The notes under the pieces are model-generated. The model worked only from the letters and a program-made list of their open reading frames with translations. It was not told the origin of the DNA and did not search any database. A stretch of 64,000 bases of DNA from Mesorhizobium sp. WSM4313 (lineage in GTDB: Bacteria; Pseudomonadota; Alphaproteobacteria; Rhizobiales; Rhizobiaceae): contig NZ_NSFT01000009.1 of the NCBI RefSeq assembly GCF_002294725.1, forward strand, positions 1 through 64,000, written 5' to 3'. Shown here piece by piece: positions 18,876 to 26,012 of this stretch (positions within the stretch are counted from its first letter, which is position 1; every line of letters begins with the position of its first letter). The position numbers and the translations under genes are program-made.

Positions 18876-19630
18876 GAGGCCGCCGCCGGGCGGAAGGCGC
18901 CGGGCGGTATGTTTCCCGGCGCGCCGTAAGCATGCTGGAGCGCATCGAGCATGGCCCAGAGTATGTCGCATTTGAACACCAGCGCATCGATCGCCTGCTG
19001 CTGGCGTTCGGCCGTGTCGGCATGGGCCAGCACATAGGCGAGGGCGAAATCGGCGTCGCGCGATGCCTGTTCGGGCCGCCGGCTGAAATAGGCCAGCGTA
19101 TCCTCGGTGATGTAGTCGTATCTGGCCAGCATCGCCGGCACTCGCTCGCCAATGATCGTCGGCGAGAACATCTCGGTCAGCGATGACGCGACCGCCTCGA
19201 GCAGCGTATGGTTCGTGCAGAAGGAAAGATAGGCGCCGACGGCGAAACGGGTCGCCGGCAGGGCCAGCTTTTCGCCCTTGACGGCTTCGGCATCGAGCCC
19301 AAGAGAGCTCGCCAGGTGCAGCCAGCGCGCGATGCCGCCGCTCCAGCCGTCATCACCGTCATGGTCTTCGATGCGCTTGCGCCAGGCGGCGCGAAACGCC
19401 GGATCCTCGGCACGCGCCAGGATCATGGCGTCCTTGCGCGGAATGACGGCCTGATAGCAATAACGGTTCAGCGCCCAGGCCTGCATTTCGACCTTCGACA
19501 AGGCGCCGCCGGTCATCCTGTGATGGAAAGGATGGCGGTTATGATAGCGCTCGTCGCCGACCTGCCGCAGCACGGCCTCGAGCTCGTTCTTGGACAGTCC
19601 GCCTCGGGCCGCGTCGTGGAAATCGCTCAC
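18872..19630 (-). CDS. pqqC: Pyrroloquinoline-quinone synthase PqqC
   Basis: A 252-residue cofactor-less oxidase that performs the final ring closure and eight-electron oxidation to PQQ. Typical features are YHNRHPFHHRM near residue 30, the helix NRYCYQAVIPRKDA (about 55-68), FCTNHTLLEAVASSLTEMFSP (in parts: NHTLLEAVASSL, EMFSP) and RYDYITEDTLAYF. These helices carry the His, Tyr and Arg residues of the active site. Its length is standard for the family. It overlaps pqqB by 4 bases. Confidence 0.96.
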   Translation of the reverse strand: MSDFHDAARGGLSKNELEAVLRQVGDERYHNRHPFHHRMTGGALSKVEMQAWALNRYCYQAVIPRKDAMILARAEDPAFRAAWRKRIEDHDGDDGWSGGIARWLHLASSLGLDAEAVKGEKLALPATRFAVGAYLSFCTNHTLLEAVASSLTEMFSPTIIGERVPAMLARYDYITEDTLAYFSRRPEQASRDADFALAYVLAHADTAERQQQAIDALVFKCDILWAMLDALQHAYGAPGNIPPGAFRPAAAS

Positions 19631-20565
19631 AATTCAAGCTCCATGCCATCGCTGGCGACTTCCCAGCCAGCCGCCTTGACCGCCGCGTGTTCGGCGGAAT
19701 TCTCGTCCAGAACAGGATTGGTGTTGTTGATATGGATGAAGATACGGCGACCGATCTTCACATCGGCCAGGCCGGCGATAGAACCTGCTTCTCCGGACAT
19801 TGCGATGTGCCCCATGCGCGCGCCGGTTTTCTGGCCGACGCCGGCCGTGATCATCTCGTCGTCCGTGTAGACGGTGCCGTCGAACAGAAGGCAGGCAGCA
19901 CCGGCCAGGCGCGCGCGCAGCGCGGCATCGATGCGCGCGCAGCCCGGAATGTAAAAAACCGCGCCACGACCGCCGGTCTCGCTGATGCGGACGCCGATCG
20001 TGTCGCCGGTGTCCGAGCTGAAATCGGCGGCGGGATCGCCTCTTTGCTCGAGGTAGAGCGCTATCTTGCCCGGCACCGGAAAGCTGCGGACGATCACGCC
20101 GGTCGGGTGGCCGTCCGCGCCGCAGATAGCCATCTCCTGTGTCGGCGCCAAGAGACGCCGTGGCACGATCGCCGGATCAAGGACATTGAAGATCGAATTG
20201 GCCGCCAGTGTCGCGAGCACCTGCGCGGTCGCATAGATCGCGAAAGGCTGCCGCTCACGCAGGCTGAGCAGGCCGGCGATATGGTCCACGTCGGCATTGG
20301 TCAGCACCACCGCGCGGATAGGCGTCGAGCGCAGCGGTGCATCGGCCGCGGGCTGCAGCTCGGACGCTTGCGCAATCTGCTGGCGGATGTCGGGCGACGC
20401 GTTGAAGAGGACCCAACCTGTCCCATCCGCCGATACGGCGATGGATGATTGGGTTCGCGAACGCACGCCGGGCATGCCCCTGCGAGCCGCGCGGCTCAGG
20501 CGGTAATTGCAATTCCACTGCGGAAAGCCGCCTCCCGCCGCCGATCCGACGATCTTCACGCGCAT
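19627..20565 (-). CDS. pqqB: PQQ biosynthesis protein PqqB
   Basis: A 312-residue metallo-beta-lactamase-fold protein that hydroxylates the tyrosine part of the processed Glu-Tyr precursor. The N-terminal MRVKIVGSAAGGGFPQWNCN is the family hallmark and fixes the start at ATG 20565. Metal-site motifs include TNADVDHIAGLL and the C-terminal HINNTNPVLD. A hairpin between this gene and pqqA may lower its expression relative to the precursor peptide. Confidence 0.95.
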   Translation of the reverse strand: MRVKIVGSAAGGGFPQWNCNYRLSRAARRGMPGVRSRTQSSIAVSADGTGWVLFNASPDIRQQIAQASELQPAADAPLRSTPIRAVVLTNADVDHIAGLLSLRERQPFAIYATAQVLATLAANSIFNVLDPAIVPRRLLAPTQEMAICGADGHPTGVIVRSFPVPGKIALYLEQRGDPAADFSSDTGDTIGVRISETGGRGAVFYIPGCARIDAALRARLAGAACLLFDGTVYTDDEMITAGVGQKTGARMGHIAMSGEAGSIAGLADVKIGRRIFIHINNTNPVLDENSAEHAAVKAAGWEVASDGMELEL

Positions 20566-20653
20566 GGCAATGCATGCCCAGCGGGCCAACTGACCGGCGC
20601 CACTTTTACGGCTGCGGTCGATTGGCGTCCGCGTCTTCTGATATCGCAAAGAA

Positions 20654-20682
20654 TTGCATGCCCCGTTGAGCAGGGCATGCAA
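20654..20682 (-). terminator. Hairpin between pqqA and pqqB (likely attenuator)
   Basis: A perfect 10-bp stem (20654-20663 with 20673-20682) encloses a 9-base loop, 9 bases past the pqqA stop. On the minus strand it is followed by ATTCTTTG, a weak T-rich tail. A partial terminator at this place would give excess pqqA message over pqqBCDE, as is known for other PQQ producers. Confidence 0.6.
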
Positions 20683-20691
20683 ATTCACGGG

Positions 20692-20787
20692 CTACTTTTT
20701 CGGCCGGATTTCAGCAGGCAGATATCGCGATATCTCAAAGCCCGCCGCCACCTGACACATGGTTGGTTTCTTCCAGGTCTTCTTCAT
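20692..20787 (-). CDS. pqqA: PQQ precursor peptide PqqA
   Basis: A 31-residue peptide read directly from the sequence: MKKTWKKPTMCQVAAGFEIS followed by RYLPAEIRPKK. The invariant Glu-x3-Tyr that becomes PQQ is present (Glu18 and Tyr22 in FEISRY). AAGGAG stands 7 bases upstream of the ATG. It is too short for most gene callers but is in exactly the expected place, first in pqqABCDE. Only 59 bases separate it from the upstream DUF892 gene on the same strand, so its promoter is either in that gap or inside the DUF892 gene. Confidence 0.95.
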   Translation of the reverse strand: MKKTWKKPTMCQVAAGFEISRYLPAEIRPKK

Positions 20788-20831
20788 CGAGTTCTCCTTC
20801 TGCAACCATAAGATCGACGGCCGTTAGGGCC

Positions 20832-20844
20832 AAGTGGTCCACTT
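20832..20844. promoter_or_regulatory. Palindrome upstream of pqqA
   Basis: AAGTGG-T-CCACTT is a perfect 13-base palindrome, 3 bases past the DUF892 stop and 45 bases before pqqA. It may be an operator for the pqq operon or a small 3' hairpin of the DUF892 message; sequence alone cannot decide. Confidence 0.45.
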
Positions 20845-20846
20845 TG

Positions 20847-21365
20847 CTAGGCCGCCTGCAAAGCACGTTGATTGGCGTCGCTCTCGCCAAGAGCGTTGAG
20901 CGCCTCGTCGGTTGCCGATTCTTCCTTCAACGTTTGTCGGAGCAGCGGAAGAGCATCCTTGAGACCGAGCTGTTCGGCCCATGCGATCAGCGTGCCGTAG
21001 CGTGCGATTTCATAATGCTCGACCGCTTGCGCGGCGCCAACCAGCCCTGCGTCAAGCGCCGGCTCGTCCTTGTACTCTTCGAGGATTTCCGAGCCCTCCT
21101 CGATGATTCCGTCGATAGCAGGGCAGGTCTTGCCCCTGGCCGGCTTGCCGAGCATGTCGAAGACTTGTTCCAGGCGGTCCACCTGGTCTTCAGTTTCCTT
21201 GAGGTGCTTTTCGAAAGCGGCGCTTATCTTTTCGGACTGTGCTGCTTTCGCCAGCTTTGGCAAAGCCTTCAGGATCTTTTTTTCAGCGTAATAAATGTCT
21301 TTTAGTCCGTCCAGGAACAGGCTTTCCAAGCCGTTCGAGGTCGCGGACGAAGCTTTTTTCGGCAT
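20847..21365 (-). CDS. DUF892 ferritin-like protein (YciE/YciF family)
   Basis: A 172-residue four-helix ferritin-like protein. The family signature appears as LFLDGLKDIYYAEKKILKALPKLAKAA (in parts: LFLDGLKDIYYAEK, LKALPKLAK), followed by a second helix ending KETEDQVDRLEQVF and the later VEHYEIARYGTL and LKEESATDEAL helices with Glu/His positions able to bind two metals. Such proteins are stress-induced; their reaction is unsettled. Start ATG 21365 (MPKKASS) has GGAGG upstream. A GGAAC-N18-TT candidate lies 46 bases before the start. Its paralogue is at 27340. Confidence 0.9.
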   Translation of the reverse strand: MPKKASSATSNGLESLFLDGLKDIYYAEKKILKALPKLAKAAQSEKISAAFEKHLKETEDQVDRLEQVFDMLGKPARGKTCPAIDGIIEEGSEILEEYKDEPALDAGLVGAAQAVEHYEIARYGTLIAWAEQLGLKDALPLLRQTLKEESATDEALNALGESDANQRALQAA

Positions 21366-21411
21366 CTTAGGTCCTCCTTGGGTGTAGGGATGCGCCTGCG
21401 GCACTCTTCCT

Positions 21412-21436
21412 AATCCGCCCGGGGACCCGAAGTTCC
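21412..21436 (-). promoter_or_regulatory. Candidate EcfG/RpoE2 promoter for DUF892 gene
   Basis: Minus strand GGAAC (21436-21432), 18 bases, TT (21413-21412), local -10 GATT. It lies 46 bases before ATG 21365. The -10 is less typical than at the other sites. Confidence 0.45.
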
Positions 21437-21509
21437 GACAAGAGTGTCATCATCGCTGGCGCCGTGCCCACAACGACTTAGCTCCGAAGGCAGTCCGGTT
21501 GAGGAGACG

Positions 21510-21839
21510 TCAACTTCCGACTCGTCCGACATCGCGCATCCGCTCGATTTCCTCCGGCTCTTTGTCGTCCATTCCGGCGATCTCGTTGCGAGCCTTGTCG
21601 TTCGCCTTGATCAGCTCATCGAGTTTCGCCTGCAATGCTTGGGTGTCGCGATGCTCGGCCCTTTGAATAAACAGCGTCATTGCCCAGGTGATCAGCGTCG
21701 CGGCGCCGTGCCAGTCAAGTGTCTCCCGCTCGAAGACGTACCAAGCAAGAGTGTAGCCGCCCAAAATCAAAAAGGCCGCCGGTCGGGACGTCAGTGTGCC
21801 GACTTTGGTCAGCGCTTCTCGAAGCTGCAATGTTGCCAT
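21510..21839 (-). CDS. Low-affinity iron permease family membrane protein (Fet4-like)
   Basis: A 109-residue protein with two membrane segments (about 19-37, AAFLILGGYTLAW, and about 44-60, AATLITWAMTLFIQRAEHRD) and a soluble charged tail with ALQAKLDELIKANDKARNEI. This matches the small bacterial proteins assigned to the low-affinity iron permease family; the assigned transport role is unproven for such short members. The ATG lies only 8 bases after the -10 of a consensus-quality stress promoter, so the transcript may be leaderless. There is no Shine-Dalgarno with normal spacing. Confidence 0.75.
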   Translation of the reverse strand: MATLQLREALTKVGTLTSRPAAFLILGGYTLAWYVFERETLDWHGAATLITWAMTLFIQRAEHRDTQALQAKLDELIKANDKARNEIAGMDDKEPEEIERMRDVGRVGS

Positions 21840-21846
21840 GCCTGCG

Positions 21847-21871
21847 AACGGCTGAGCGCAAGCCGGGTTCC
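21847..21871 (-). promoter_or_regulatory. EcfG/RpoE2 consensus promoter, near-leaderless
   Basis: Minus strand GGAAC (21871-21867), 16 bases, CGTT (21850-21847): the full EcfG consensus. The downstream ATG (21839) begins 7 bases after the -10, so transcription should start at or near the start codon. Confidence 0.65.
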
Positions 21872-22024
21872 CGCTGGATACGTTGGGCTGGAACCTAGCT
21901 CGAGGCGGGAACGTCCCCCTCGTGTCAAGCGCTCTCGCCGTGGAAAGCCATCGAGTGTGTCCCCAGAGTGTTCAAGCTCCCCACCGTGCAGCGATCCGCC
22001 CATTCACCGCCGTTTCGGATTTAC

Positions 22025-22049
22025 GGAACATCGGCGTCATCGTCCAGTT
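22025..22049 (+). promoter_or_regulatory. Candidate EcfG/RpoE2 promoter
   Basis: GGAAC (22025-22029), 18 bases, TT (22048-22049), local -10 AGTT, 27 bases before the ATG at 22076 with its own GAGGAGG ribosome-binding site in between. Confidence 0.6.
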
Positions 22050-22075
22050 ATCTCGCGTCGAGGAGGAGGTGCTCC

Positions 22076-22402
22076 ATGAACGCGACAAAGGAATTCCTGC
22101 GAAGCTGGCTGGAAGAGAATGTCGGCAACTTGCCGACCGATACCGAGATCAGCGTTGCGATGCTGGCGCAGCAATTCGAGCAAGACGCCGATGCCGCCGG
22201 CTACGGTCGCGAGGTGCGCGAGCAGGAGGTGGGCAACATTGAGGACGCCATCCAACGTGCACTAGACAAAGCCGGCGAGGAAAACAGAGGGTCGGAATCC
22301 AGTGCTGATCACGAGAATTCGCTGGCGCCTGTCATCGATGCCCTGGAAGATGTCGAGCCTGAACAGGATGATGCCGAGGGCTCCGGCAAGCCGGCTGTCT
22401 AG
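22076..22402 (+). CDS. Hypothetical acidic 108-residue protein
   Basis: I do not recognise a named family. It begins MNATKEFLRSWLEENVG and is very acidic, with a predicted helical N-terminal half (LAQQFEQDADAAGYGREVRE) and a low-complexity Glu/Asp-rich C-terminus ending EGSGKPAV. The ATG at 22076 has a near-perfect GAGGAGG ribosome-binding site; longer frames upstream lack one. The stress promoter candidate and stress-gene neighbours suggest a general-stress protein of unknown role. Confidence 0.7.
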   Translation: MNATKEFLRSWLEENVGNLPTDTEISVAMLAQQFEQDADAAGYGREVREQEVGNIEDAIQRALDKAGEENRGSESSADHENSLAPVIDALEDVEPEQDDAEGSGKPAV

Positions 22403-22403
22403 T

Positions 22404-22598
22404 CTAGCGGTTCTCCTTGGTCAGCGTCGAAATTACCGCGTCCAGAACCGTCTTTGGGCAAGTCTCTCCTTCGCGCAGCGCTTCGAACAGGGAGGTCACC
22501 AAGCTTTCCAGCGTTCCGCCGTGATCCTTCGACAGTTTCGAAGCTGCCTGCGTTAGCGCTTCGAATTCCAAAAGACTGAGTTGAGAGTGGCGCGTCAT
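22404..22598 (-). CDS. Hypothetical 64-residue protein
   Basis: A small soluble protein starting MTRHSQLSLLEFEALTQAASKL, predicted as two or three helices, with no membrane segment. The start ATG 22598 has GAGGAAGGAA immediately upstream; a longer frame to 22649 lacks support. It converges on the acidic 108-residue gene, ending 1 base beyond it. I cannot assign a function. Confidence 0.55.
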   Translation of the reverse strand: MTRHSQLSLLEFEALTQAASKLSKDHGGTLESLVTSLFEALREGETCPKTVLDAVISTLTKENR

Positions 22599-22748
22599 GG
22601 TTCCTTCCTCGCGAGGCGGGCGCAGGACGCAACCGGACGCTTGCCGCACTCGTAGAAGTGCAGCGGTTCAGCCTCAACCACATTTGTTGCAAGAGGCTGT
22701 TGCTTCTCCCGGCTGCGGAGCAGTAACGAGGTCGATCCCGCTGCCCAC

Positions 22749-22773
22749 GGAACAAAGGCCGGCCACAGAGGTT
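22749..22773 (+). promoter_or_regulatory. Candidate EcfG/RpoE2 promoter
   Basis: GGAAC (22749-22753), 18 bases, TT (22772-22773), local -10 GGTT, 62 bases before the small hydrophilic gene at 22836. Confidence 0.55.
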
Positions 22774-22835
22774 TGGCCGGCTTCCAACCTGCCCGGAAGT
22801 CAGCAGACATCCGATGAAAGCGGAGAAGGTGCTCA

Positions 22836-23081
22836 ATGACGAAGCCCCGCCAAAACGACGATCCCGCGCGATCAACCCCAAGCAGCGATCGGACCGGCCA
22901 GCAAACAGGAGCGGACAGGGATTCGCCGCAGGAAGATCCGGTTGAAGGCTCGCGCAAGATTGTGGATCGCGAGCTCGCCCGGCAAAAGCCGTCGGCCGGG
23001 GCTGATAAGAAGGAGGCCGAGCAGAGCCTGCGCGACCAAGTCGAGGAAGAGACCGAGCTGCCTCAGAAAGGGTCGGCCTGA
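22836..23081 (+). CDS. Small hydrophilic stress-type protein
   Basis: An 81-residue, almost wholly charged and polar protein (MTKPRQNDDPARSTPSS..., ...ETELPQKGSA) that is probably intrinsically disordered, like hydrophilins made in osmotic or desiccation stress. This is inference from composition only. AGGAG-like GGAGAAGG stands before the ATG. It is followed within 60 bases by the alpha/beta hydrolase gene on the same strand and may be co-transcribed with it. Confidence 0.6.
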   Translation: MTKPRQNDDPARSTPSSDRTGQQTGADRDSPQEDPVEGSRKIVDRELARQKPSAGADKKEAEQSLRDQVEEETELPQKGSA

Positions 23082-23138
23082 TAGCGAGCAGGGCGGCTGT
23101 AAAGTCGCCTGCTCCGCCACACCGCCTGATTTCCAACG

Positions 23139-24119
23139 ATGACGGCAAAGTTCAGGAAGAACCTGCTTCTGTTGCTTGCGGCGGCAGCGGTTGGCTTGTC
23201 CCTGTACAATGGCCAGCTTGCGCGACGGGCGTTGGCCGCACGTCCGCTCGGGCGCTTCATCCATCTCCGGGGAACGAAGCTGCATTTCCTGGAGGCGGGC
23301 AATGGGCAACCGCTTCTGCTGTTGCACGGCAATGGCGCCTCGGCGGAAGACTTCACGACAAGCGGCATCTTCGGCAGAGCCGCCGCCAGATATCGCGTAC
23401 TTGCCTTCGACAGGCCCGGCTTCGGCATGAGTCCACGCCCGGCCGGCAGACCTTGGACCGCAGCTGCCCAGGCCGACGTCATCGATGCCGCGGTCGCGAA
23501 ACTTGGCATCGGGCGCTACATGGTTGTCGGCCATTCCTGGGGTGCAGCGGTGGCGCTCGAGATGGCGCGCCGGCATCGCCGGTCGGTAGCTGGCGTCGTT
23601 GTCGTCGCCGGCTATCATTACCCGTCGCCGAGACTGGCCCTTGCCATTTCTGCGCTGCCGGCGGTTCCACTGCTCGGGACGGTGCTGCGCCACGCTTTGC
23701 TGCCTTCGCTGGTCAGACTGAACTGGCATTGGGCGATGAAGCAGATTTTTCATCCGGCAACGGTCGCGATGCCTTTTGCGGCGATGACAAGAGGATTGGC
23801 GAGCCGGCCCTCGCAGCTGCGCTCCATATCCGCTGAATCCTTTCTGATGCTGGTATCGGCACTCTTCCCAAATCGCCGATATGCCGACATCGCCGTCCCT
23901 GTCGGGATAATTGCCGGCGCGGGCGACCAGCTGTTCGATGCCAAGGCCGAGGCGCTGCGGCTGCAATCAGAGATAAGCCACTCGCTCGTAGAAATCGTTT
24001 TGGATGCGGGACATATGGTGCATCAAAGCAATCCGCAGGTGATCCTAGCGATGATCGACAAGGTTGCGGCTCTTGCCAACATTGGTGACATGGCGAAGCA
24101 ATCGGCTCGCACGACATGA
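23139..24119 (+). CDS. Alpha/beta hydrolase, membrane-anchored or exported
   Basis: A 326-residue alpha/beta-hydrolase fold enzyme. The N-terminal hydrophobic stretch (residues 8-23, after MTAKFRKN) is a signal peptide or membrane anchor. The nucleophile elbow is GHSWG with Ser133, the oxyanion region is LLHGNGAS (61-68), the acid is Asp263 (GAGDQLFD) and the base is His292 (AGHMVHQ). The substrate is unknown; esterase or lipase activity on an envelope or external ester is plausible. It probably shares the stress promoter of the small gene upstream. Confidence 0.87.
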   Translation: MTAKFRKNLLLLLAAAAVGLSLYNGQLARRALAARPLGRFIHLRGTKLHFLEAGNGQPLLLLHGNGASAEDFTTSGIFGRAAARYRVLAFDRPGFGMSPRPAGRPWTAAAQADVIDAAVAKLGIGRYMVVGHSWGAAVALEMARRHRRSVAGVVVVAGYHYPSPRLALAISALPAVPLLGTVLRHALLPSLVRLNWHWAMKQIFHPATVAMPFAAMTRGLASRPSQLRSISAESFLMLVSALFPNRRYADIAVPVGIIAGAGDQLFDAKAEALRLQSEISHSLVEIVLDAGHMVHQSNPQVILAMIDKVAALANIGDMAKQSARTT

Positions 24120-24361
24120 TTAGGTGCGCGGTCCGCGGAACAACGTAATACGGCCGAGATTCGGCTGGCTTTCAACGGAGAACCAGCCACGTATTTTACC
24201 GATAAAGAAATTGCAATTCCCGGTCAGGGTGGAAAAGCCGAACCCGATCTTCGCGCGCGCCCTGCAACAGGCAATCGGCGGCGCAAAACCCGAACACGGA
24301 GGAACTTTCGCGTGGCTGCGGCTTGATCTTCGGGATTTGATGCGATTGCAGCGAGGGGAAG
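24120..24361. other. Intergenic region before the lipoprotein gene
   Basis: About 240 bases with no gene. A GGAAC (24137-24141), 18 bases, TT (24160-24161) match lies 200 bases from the next start and is therefore a weak promoter candidate; another GGAAC at 24302 has no matching -10. Confidence 0.4.
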
Positions 24362-24787
24362 ATGTCGCGCACCGTTGCCCGGCCGAGCCGGGCTTTCCTG
24401 CCCCTGCTGGCGCTTGCCTCTTGCTCCTCGTCTAAAACGATTGACCAGCAATCGAAGCGTGCGGCCTCGACGGCGCAGGCGGCAGTGCTGTTGAGCGACG
24501 CCTGGCTCTTCGGCGCCGCGCCGTCCCATTATGCGTCCTCTGCGTTGCAAACCTTCGCCGAGACACTCGCCGCCGGCCGGCAAGTGGAATCGGCGTCTCC
24601 CTCCGACCGGGGAAAGCGAGATTCGTTGGCAGCGGCTGTTACCCGGCTGTCGAATGCGGCAAGGCGGGCCAAGGACGCGGTCGAGGCCGAACAGGATGCC
24701 CAGGTCGGTCAGGCGCAACAGGAGCTTCGGGCCGCGCAAGGCGATCTCGCTGTGGCCTATCGCCAGTATTTTGCGCAGCAGCAATGA
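24362..24787 (+). CDS. Putative lipoprotein
   Basis: A 141-residue protein whose N-terminus, MSRTVARPSRAFLPLLALASC, is a lipoprotein signal with a lipobox LASC, so Cys21 would be lipid-modified. The rest is helical and rich in Ala, Gln and charged residues (about 95-141), suggesting a coiled coil at the envelope. No family recognised. Its stop overlaps the next start by 4 bases, so it is co-expressed with the PRC-barrel protein. Confidence 0.7.
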   Translation: MSRTVARPSRAFLPLLALASCSSSKTIDQQSKRAASTAQAAVLLSDAWLFGAAPSHYASSALQTFAETLAAGRQVESASPSDRGKRDSLAAAVTRLSNAARRAKDAVEAEQDAQVGQAQQELRAAQGDLAVAYRQYFAQQQ

Positions 24788-25239
24788 AGAAGCTGCTCGA
24801 AATTTCACTCGGTGTCGTGACCAGCGTCGGCGGCTTCGTGGAGGTCGGCTCGATGGCGACGGCGGCGCAGGCCGGTGCATTGTTCGGCTACCAGCTCATC
24901 TGGGCGAGGATGGCGACTGTAAATCTCGAGCATCTTGCCGGCAGGCCCGTATTCTCCGAGCGCGGCAAGAGCATCGGCTATATCGAGGAGATCATCGCAG
25001 AGCAGGATGGTGACGATCTCGTCGTCACCGAATTCCATATCGGCATCTTCGCGGCGTTCGAGCGACTGTCCGCGTCGACTGTCGGCACCGCATTGCTCGA
25101 CTTCTTCGCGCTGAGCCGCCGCGAGGGCCTTTATCGCATTCCCTGGGACAAGATCGATATTTCCGATCCGACACGCCCCAGGCTGCTTTGCCCAGACGAG
25201 AAGCTTGCCGCTTTGAAGGCAAAGCCCATGGGCAAATGA
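24784..25239 (+). CDS. PRC-barrel protein with an NRAMP-like N-terminal segment (chimera)
   Basis: A 151-residue protein in two parts. Residues 1-42 (LLEISLGVVTSVGGF, VGSMATAAQAGA, FGYQLIW) look like the first membrane segment and metal-binding loop of an NRAMP-type divalent metal transporter. From residue 43 (MATVNLEHLAGRPVFSERG) onward it is a PRC-barrel-like domain with IGYIEEI, VVTEFHIG and YRIPWDKIDISDP. Either a truncated transporter gene has fused to a PRC gene, or the PRC protein starts at ATG 24910 behind a transporter relic. The coupled ATGA start at 24784 favours expression of the fusion. NRAMP likeness is from memory. Confidence 0.65.
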   Translation: MKKLLEISLGVVTSVGGFVEVGSMATAAQAGALFGYQLIWARMATVNLEHLAGRPVFSERGKSIGYIEEIIAEQDGDDLVVTEFHIGIFAAFERLSASTVGTALLDFFALSRREGLYRIPWDKIDISDPTRPRLLCPDEKLAALKAKPMGK

Positions 25240-25267
25240 GAACTCGCTAAAAAGCTGCTCGTCGAGG

Positions 25268-25292
25268 GGAACATCGTAGCCGGCCGGAAGTT
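25268..25292 (+). promoter_or_regulatory. Candidate EcfG/RpoE2 promoter of the envelope operon
   Basis: GGAAC (25268-25272), 18 bases, TT (25291-25292), local -10 AGTT, 25 bases before the ATG at 25318. It would drive the four-gene run up to 27264. Confidence 0.6.
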
Positions 25293-25317
25293 CGGATTGC
25301 ATCGAGGAGGCTGCACC

Positions 25318-25392
25318 ATGAACAGTGTCATCTATCTCATCGGACTGATCGTCATTGTGCTCGCAGTGCTTTCCTTCCTCGGCTTTCACTAG
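25318..25392 (+). CDS. 24-residue single-pass membrane peptide
   Basis: MNSVIYLIGLIVIVLAVLSF then LGFH: nearly the entire peptide is one hydrophobic helix. GAGGAGG lies 7 bases before the ATG, and the TAG stop is followed after 8 bases by the next gene's ATG, with AGGAGG overlapping the stop itself. Good translation signals, a stress promoter directly upstream and operon position make it a credible small gene. Its role is unknown; such peptides often modulate a membrane partner. Confidence 0.7.
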   Translation: MNSVIYLIGLIVIVLAVLSFLGFH

Positions 25393-25400
25393 GAGGCACC

Positions 25401-26012
25401 ATGCAGCGCGAGGATGATCGAGGCCCCGAGTCCGACTTCGCCAAGGCGAAGGACGAAGTTTCCGACCGGATCCAGCAAGAAACCCAAAGCGCCGGCGAAG
25501 CTCTCCACGATGCCCGCGACGAGGTCGCCCGCAGGGCTGGAGCGTATGCCGCCGAAGCCCAGCAGGCCGTCTCCGAAAAGGCCGAGCAGACGCAGCGCGA
25601 TATCGGATCGAGCCTGTCGGTTTTCGGCGGCGCCCTGCGCGCCGCGAGCGATCACTTGGCTAACAGCGACCAGAGTGCGGCCTCGAAGTTCATGCAGGAG
25701 GCCGCAAGCGGGCTGGAGCGGCTGTCCTCCTCGTTGAAGGAGAAGCCGTTCGGACAAGTGCTCGAAGACGTTCAGTCCTTTGGCCGCGAGAATCCTGGAG
25801 CGCTTCTTGCCGGTTCGGTTCTGGCGGGATTGGCACTTGGCCGCTTCATGAAGGCTTCGCCGCCCGGCACGCGCCGCCCGACGCAGGCCGCGGCCAAGCC
25901 TGAACGTTCCGGACAAACCGGCCTGGGAAGGAGTGCACGACGGGATAGCGCTCCCTCAAATTGGGGTTCCGACGGCGGCATACCCGGCAAGGCAGCGGAG
26001 CTGAAGAAATGA
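25401..26012 (+). CDS. Hypothetical stress-operon protein with helical repeats and C-terminal membrane segment
   Basis: A 203-residue protein. Residues 1-125 are helical, Ala/Glu/Gln-rich and reminiscent of late-embryogenesis-abundant or apolipoprotein-like helices (AKDEVSDRIQQE, EAQQAVSEKAEQTQRDI). Residues about 130-150 (ENPGALLAGSVLAGLALGRFMKAS) resemble the membrane helix seen in YqjD/ElaB- and DUF3618-linked proteins. The tail is disordered and basic. The start has AGGAGG overlapping the preceding stop. It overlaps the next gene by 4 bases and probably works with it at the inner membrane. Confidence 0.75.
   Translation: MQREDDRGPESDFAKAKDEVSDRIQQETQSAGEALHDARDEVARRAGAYAAEAQQAVSEKAEQTQRDIGSSLSVFGGALRAASDHLANSDQSAASKFMQEAASGLERLSSSLKEKPFGQVLEDVQSFGRENPGALLAGSVLAGLALGRFMKASPPGTRRPTQAAAKPERSGQTGLGRSARRDSAPSNWGSDGGIPGKAAELKK

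Noticed and set aside
24137..24161. A further GGAAC-N18-TT match upstream of the lipoprotein gene.
   Set aside because: It is 200 bases from the next start codon, so I do not count it as a promoter with the others.
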